From positions 1 to 64,000 of the forward strand of contig NZ_JAHDYS010000018.1 in assembly GCF_018531195.1 (NCBI RefSeq): 64,000 bases of DNA, read 5' to 3'. Each line of letters starts with the position of its first letter. The first letter of the stretch is position 1. Origin of the DNA: Pelotalea chapellei (GTDB taxonomy: Bacteria; Desulfobacterota; Desulfuromonadia; Geobacterales; Pseudopelobacteraceae). Both the position numbers and the translations under genes were made by a program. Below, one piece after another: positions 60,966 to 64,000 of the stretch. The notes beneath the pieces were generated by a model. That model was not told the DNA's origin. It searched no databases and worked only from the letters and a program-made list of their open reading frames with translations.

Positions 60966-61229
60966 AAATTGCAACAATTGCAGATTTCTCTTAAAACAGA
61001 ATCCGTGACGCATACATAGGCGTCCCAGGCAAGTGAAAGCGTGAAGGTGTTACGGATTCAGGTTTAACGCTAATAGTTACTGCTGATCCCATCCAAGGAA
61101 CAGCTTATACCTCTATTTTTTGATTTTGACCATTCCTTTTAATTAGCTTTAATAGGGGCTACCTAACTCTTGCAACCAGGGTGTTGAACAGCTATCCTGC
61201 GTTTTTCATAACTGAAAGGAGAATTTACC
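60966..61229. other. Divergent intergenic region hcp / DUF362 gene
   Basis: 264 bases with no gene. A weak plus-strand promoter TTGACC (61126-61131), 18-bp spacer, TAATAG (61150-61155) may drive the DUF362 gene. A direct repeat ttgcaa/attgca is near 60970-60985. Confidence 0.4.
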
Positions 61230-62333
61230 ATGGCCAAAGTTTACTTCGCCGATATGCGAGCCAGCCACAAAGAGAACCTGTTTGATAAAATCACAAAGCT
61301 CCTCGCACTGTGCGAGCTTGACCAGCGTGTGAATATCGGTGATCTGACCGCCGTAAAAATTCATTTCGGAGAAAAAGGCAACCATGCCTTCATTCGCCCG
61401 ATCTTTGCCCGCAAAGTGGTGGAAGAGATCAAAAAGGCGGGTGCAAAGCCCTTTCTGACCGACTCATCCACATTGTATCCCGGAGAGCGCAAGGAAGCTG
61501 TATCCGCACTGACCTGCGGCATAGAAAACGGCTTTGCCTATGCCTGCGTAGGCGCACCGCTGATCATCAGTGACGGACTGCGCGGAGTGACTGAGCGCGA
61601 AATACCTGTAAATGGCGAGTTGCTTCAATCGGCCTTTATCGGCACCGAAATTGTGGAAGCCGATTCACTGGTCTGCCTGTCCCACTTCAAGTGTCACGAA
61701 CTGACCGGTTTTGGCGGCGCCATCAAAAACCTGGGCATGGGCTGCGCCAGCCGCAAGGGAAAGCTGATCCAGCACTCGACTGTCGCGCCCAAGGTGGCGG
61801 TCAAAAACTGCACCGGCTGCGGAATCTGCCTCAACGCCTGCGCCCACGACGCCATCATTATTACCGACGGCACAGCCTTCATCGATCCAGACCTATGCGC
61901 CGGCTGCAGCCGCTGCATCACCGTCTGCCCCACCAAAACGATCAACATCCAGTGGAATGAAGCTGCCGATCTGGTGATGAAAAAAATGGCCGAGTACGCC
62001 AAGGCCTCCGTCATCGGCAAGGAAGAGCGCATGCTCTATCTCAACTTCATCACCCAGGTTTCTCCAGCCTGCGACTGCTACGGTCATGCCGACGCACCCA
62101 TCGTCAACGACATCGGCATCTGCGCCTCAACCGACCCTGTGGCCATTGACCAGGCCTGTGCCGACCTGGTGAACGCCGCCAAAGGCAACGAAAATTCCGC
62201 CCTGAAGAGCGGTCACGAACCCGGTGGTGACAAGTTCAACGGTGTGTATCCTGACATCCCCTGGCAGGTGCAGTTGGAGCATGGGGAGAAAGTTGGATTG
62301 GGGAGTAGGAAGTATGAGTTGATCAGGGTGTGA
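61230..62333 (+). CDS. DUF362 protein with two [4Fe-4S] ferredoxin motifs
   Basis: 367 aa. The N-terminal DUF362 domain (KVYFADMRASHKENLFDKIT..AVKIHFGEKGN..FLTDSSTLYPGERKE) continues to LVCLSHFKCHELTGFGGAIKN, is interrupted by two ferredoxin motifs (CTGCGICLNACAHDAI and CAGCSRCITVCPTKTI), and resumes with DCYGHADAPIVNDIGICAST. Members are uncharacterised iron-sulfur proteins thought to carry electrons or a metal cofactor. AAAGGAG precedes ATG 61230. It is divergent from hcp; a shared stress response is possible. Confidence 0.88.
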   Translation: MAKVYFADMRASHKENLFDKITKLLALCELDQRVNIGDLTAVKIHFGEKGNHAFIRPIFARKVVEEIKKAGAKPFLTDSSTLYPGERKEAVSALTCGIENGFAYACVGAPLIISDGLRGVTEREIPVNGELLQSAFIGTEIVEADSLVCLSHFKCHELTGFGGAIKNLGMGCASRKGKLIQHSTVAPKVAVKNCTGCGICLNACAHDAIIITDGTAFIDPDLCAGCSRCITVCPTKTINIQWNEAADLVMKKMAEYAKASVIGKEERMLYLNFITQVSPACDCYGHADAPIVNDIGICASTDPVAIDQACADLVNAAKGNENSALKSGHEPGGDKFNGVYPDIPWQVQLEHGEKVGLGSRKYELIRV

Positions 62334-62484
62334 CCGGCAAACATCCCATTTGGCTGGATGTGCGATTCATATGGTTCGGGTGAATTACTCAATTACGAGT
62401 TGACATAGAAAGGCATTCGGCGTGACAAAGGTTAAAACCAATTTTTTCTTCACACAAATTTTTAACACAAAGGAGAAAGCCACA

Positions 62485-63123
62485 ATGAAAGCGAAATCAA
62501 CCTGTACCAAAAGACTTCTGATAATCATTGTCGCCGCAACAATGTCCCTTTGGACTAGTTATGCCGCAGCACACTGTGACACATTGGACGGACCGGTTGT
62601 CCAGGACGCCCGCAAGGCCCTTGATGGCAAAGATGTCACACCAGTTCTTAAATGGGTGCAACCCAAAGATGAGAACAGCGTGAAAGCCGCTTTCAATAAG
62701 GCACTTGCTGCGCAGGGGAAAAAGCAGCAGCAGGCCGTTGAGAACAAGTTTTTCGAATCACTTGTAAGGGTCCACCGTGCCGGCGAAGGCGCACCCTTCA
62801 CCGGACTGAAGCCCGCAGGCGAAGTTGAGCCGGTTATAGCCGAGGCAGACAAGGCGTTGACCGGAGGATCTCCTGACGGCTTGATAAAAATGGTAACTGA
62901 TACGGTCAAGCAGGGCATTAGCCAGCGATACGAGAAGGTGGCGGAAGCGCTCAAGCACAAGGATGAAAGCATACAGAAAGGTCGTGAATACGTGGCAGCC
63001 TACGTCGAGTATACCCATTATGTGGAGCGCCTGCAGATGGACGCAGAAGGACATGCTGCGCATCATGGAAAACCGGCTCACAAGAAACAAGCAACAGAGA
63101 AACATGTGCATGGCCATAAATGA
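62485..63123 (+). CDS. Secreted DUF6448-like helical protein
   Basis: 212 aa with a Sec signal peptide (about 1-29, ending SYAAAHC). The mature part starts HCDTLDGPVVQDARKALDGK and has H-R-A-G-E-G-A-P-F-T-G-L, then a helical KYEKVAEALKHKDESIQ region and a His/Lys-rich tail (HAAHHGKPAHKKQATEKHVH), a pattern I associate with DUF6448 proteins of unknown function. The His-rich tail may bind metal. ATG 62485 has AAAGGAGA upstream; the longer frame from 62422 lacks one. Probably a periplasmic single gene. Confidence 0.75.
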   Translation: MKAKSTCTKRLLIIIVAATMSLWTSYAAAHCDTLDGPVVQDARKALDGKDVTPVLKWVQPKDENSVKAAFNKALAAQGKKQQQAVENKFFESLVRVHRAGEGAPFTGLKPAGEVEPVIAEADKALTGGSPDGLIKMVTDTVKQGISQRYEKVAEALKHKDESIQKGREYVAAYVEYTHYVERLQMDAEGHAAHHGKPAHKKQATEKHVHGHK

Positions 63124-63275
63124 TGCCTCGGCAACCGGCTGGTGTTCACCACCCCCATGCTTTTACATTTTATCCTAATGTGATACTGCAAAATCTACAG
63201 AATTAACCCCTTAGAAGCCATCAAAACCACCAAGGAACATCCCAATATGTACTCAAATAGTGAAGGTGCCGAACG

Positions 63276-63962
63276 ATGATATTGACCGGGACTATTGTTA
63301 ATGCGGCTGCAATTTGTGCAGGTGCCCTGGTCGGCCGCTATGCGGGTCGCTTCATCTCCAGCAAGGTTCGTCAGACTGTCATGGCGGGTTTGGGGTTGAC
63401 TGTACTACTGATCGGACTGCAACTGGCTCTGAAGAGCAAGCAGCCGATGATCGTTATCGGCAGTTTGATACTCGGTGGGGTACTCGGTGAATGTTTGCAG
63501 ATCGAGGCGCGTCTGGAGTCGTTCGGCTTGTGGCTGCAAGGGCGCTTTGCCGGTGTGGGTAATATCGCAGAAGGTTTTGTAGCGGCAAGTCTGCTGTACT
63601 GCGTTGGCGCAATGGCAATCATGGGGGCACTACAGGATGGTTTAAGCGGGGTCCCGACCATCCTCTATGCCAAAGCAGCATTGGACGGGGTGGCATCGAT
63701 TGCGCTGGCCTCGACCCTGGGGATCGGCGTGTTATTCTCGGCGATTCCGGTGGCGATGTATCAAGGAGGCATTACCATTGCGGCGGAATCCGCCAAATCG
63801 CTTCTGACCGAAACGGTGGTGGTTGAGATGAATGCCGTCGGCGGCCTGCTGATTGTTGCCATCGGCCTGGACCTGATTGGAATCAAGCGCCTCCCGGTCG
63901 GCAATATGCTGCCGGCGGTCTTTGTAACGGTGGGACTGGTCTGGATGTTTGGCCTGGCTTGA
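63276..63962 (+). CDS. DUF554 membrane protein
   Basis: 228 aa. Six to seven transmembrane helices. The start ILTGTIVNAAAICAGALVGR, the GLGLTVLLIGLQLALKSKQP block, and SLILGGVLGECLQIEARLESFG match DUF554 (YdfK-type), whose transport or structural role is unknown. A weak GAAGG lies upstream of ATG 63276. The stop falls 38 bases before the window ends, so downstream context is not visible. Confidence 0.88.
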   Translation: MILTGTIVNAAAICAGALVGRYAGRFISSKVRQTVMAGLGLTVLLIGLQLALKSKQPMIVIGSLILGGVLGECLQIEARLESFGLWLQGRFAGVGNIAEGFVAASLLYCVGAMAIMGALQDGLSGVPTILYAKAALDGVASIALASTLGIGVLFSAIPVAMYQGGITIAAESAKSLLTETVVVEMNAVGGLLIVAIGLDLIGIKRLPVGNMLPAVFVTVGLVWMFGLA

Positions 63963-64000
63963 CGACAGGCATCCAGCTTTATGTCAAAAAGCCCTTCACA

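Noticed and set aside
1-64000. CRISPR arrays, tRNA or rRNA genes, c-di-GMP riboswitches
   Set aside because: No regularly spaced direct repeats, no T-loop/acceptor pattern of tRNA, no rRNA-like stretch, and no GEMM core were seen on reading through; a covariance search could still find diverged RNAs.

Overview
This 64 kb window is a chromosomal segment, moderately GC-rich, that looks like a Geobacter-type member of the Desulfuromonadia. The clues are a selenocysteine formate dehydrogenase with an NrfD-type membrane subunit, aminofutalosine synthase (futalosine menaquinone route), hybrid cluster protein, many two-component and sigma-54 regulators, PilZ and HD-GYP signalling, Cache-type chemoreceptors, and large exported copper and heme proteins. 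I saw no rRNA, tRNA, CRISPR array or phage genes.

Layout. 0-6 kb: DNA glycosylase tag enclosed by inverted repeat elements, a small DMT-type membrane protein, a DUF2889-like protein, and a coupled PilZ/HD-GYP c-di-GMP pair. 6-9.5 kb: two SAM methyltransferases around a FadL-type porin, plus a small protein resembling only the zinc-binding N-terminus of ISL3 transposases. 9.9-21.3 kb: a histidine kinase and sigma-54 response regulator, then a five-gene same-strand unit for exported redox proteins: a CHRD/Ig surface protein, two adjacent multicopper-oxidase-like proteins with complementary copper motifs (only one has a Tat leader), a large di-heme MauG/cytochrome c peroxidase protein, and a HAF-repeat lipoprotein. 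This unit is the best candidate for an undescribed system.

21.5-35 kb: a formate respiration block. fdnG (in-frame UGA read as Sec, with a SECIS-like hairpin), fdnH and nrfD run leftward from a near-perfect sigma-54 promoter, followed by mobA (molybdenum cofactor) and a Cache chemoreceptor. To the right lie a Tim44-like protein, an NtrC-type regulator with a Cache kinase whose sensor resembles that of the chemoreceptor, and an MFS transporter. 35-49 kb: another MFS transporter, a single-Cache protein, cysS, a cysteine-rich GAF kinase with degenerate ATPase motifs and its receiver, and a sugar-nucleotide/glycogen group (nucleotidyltransferase fused to a phosphomannomutase-like domain, GH57, GalT-like), a TIGR02757 protein and a zinc-ribbon DUF3426 protein. 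49.8-64 kb: an FKBP with a Cys-pentad insertion, yggU-divIVA-yggT, suhB, fabH, an MreB-like protein, a CheR-like methyltransferase with mqnE, a chemoreceptor, hcp with an FNR/HcpR-like operator, a DUF362 ferredoxin protein, a small secreted protein and a DUF554 membrane protein.

Three families of dispersed non-coding repeats run through the window: a MITE-like element with 29-bp terminal inverted repeats and a variable centre, a GGTTAAGG-type hairpin, and a GGGGACTGGG-type hairpin. Several genes start directly after one of them. All calls rest on reading the sequence and on remembered family features; no database search was run.
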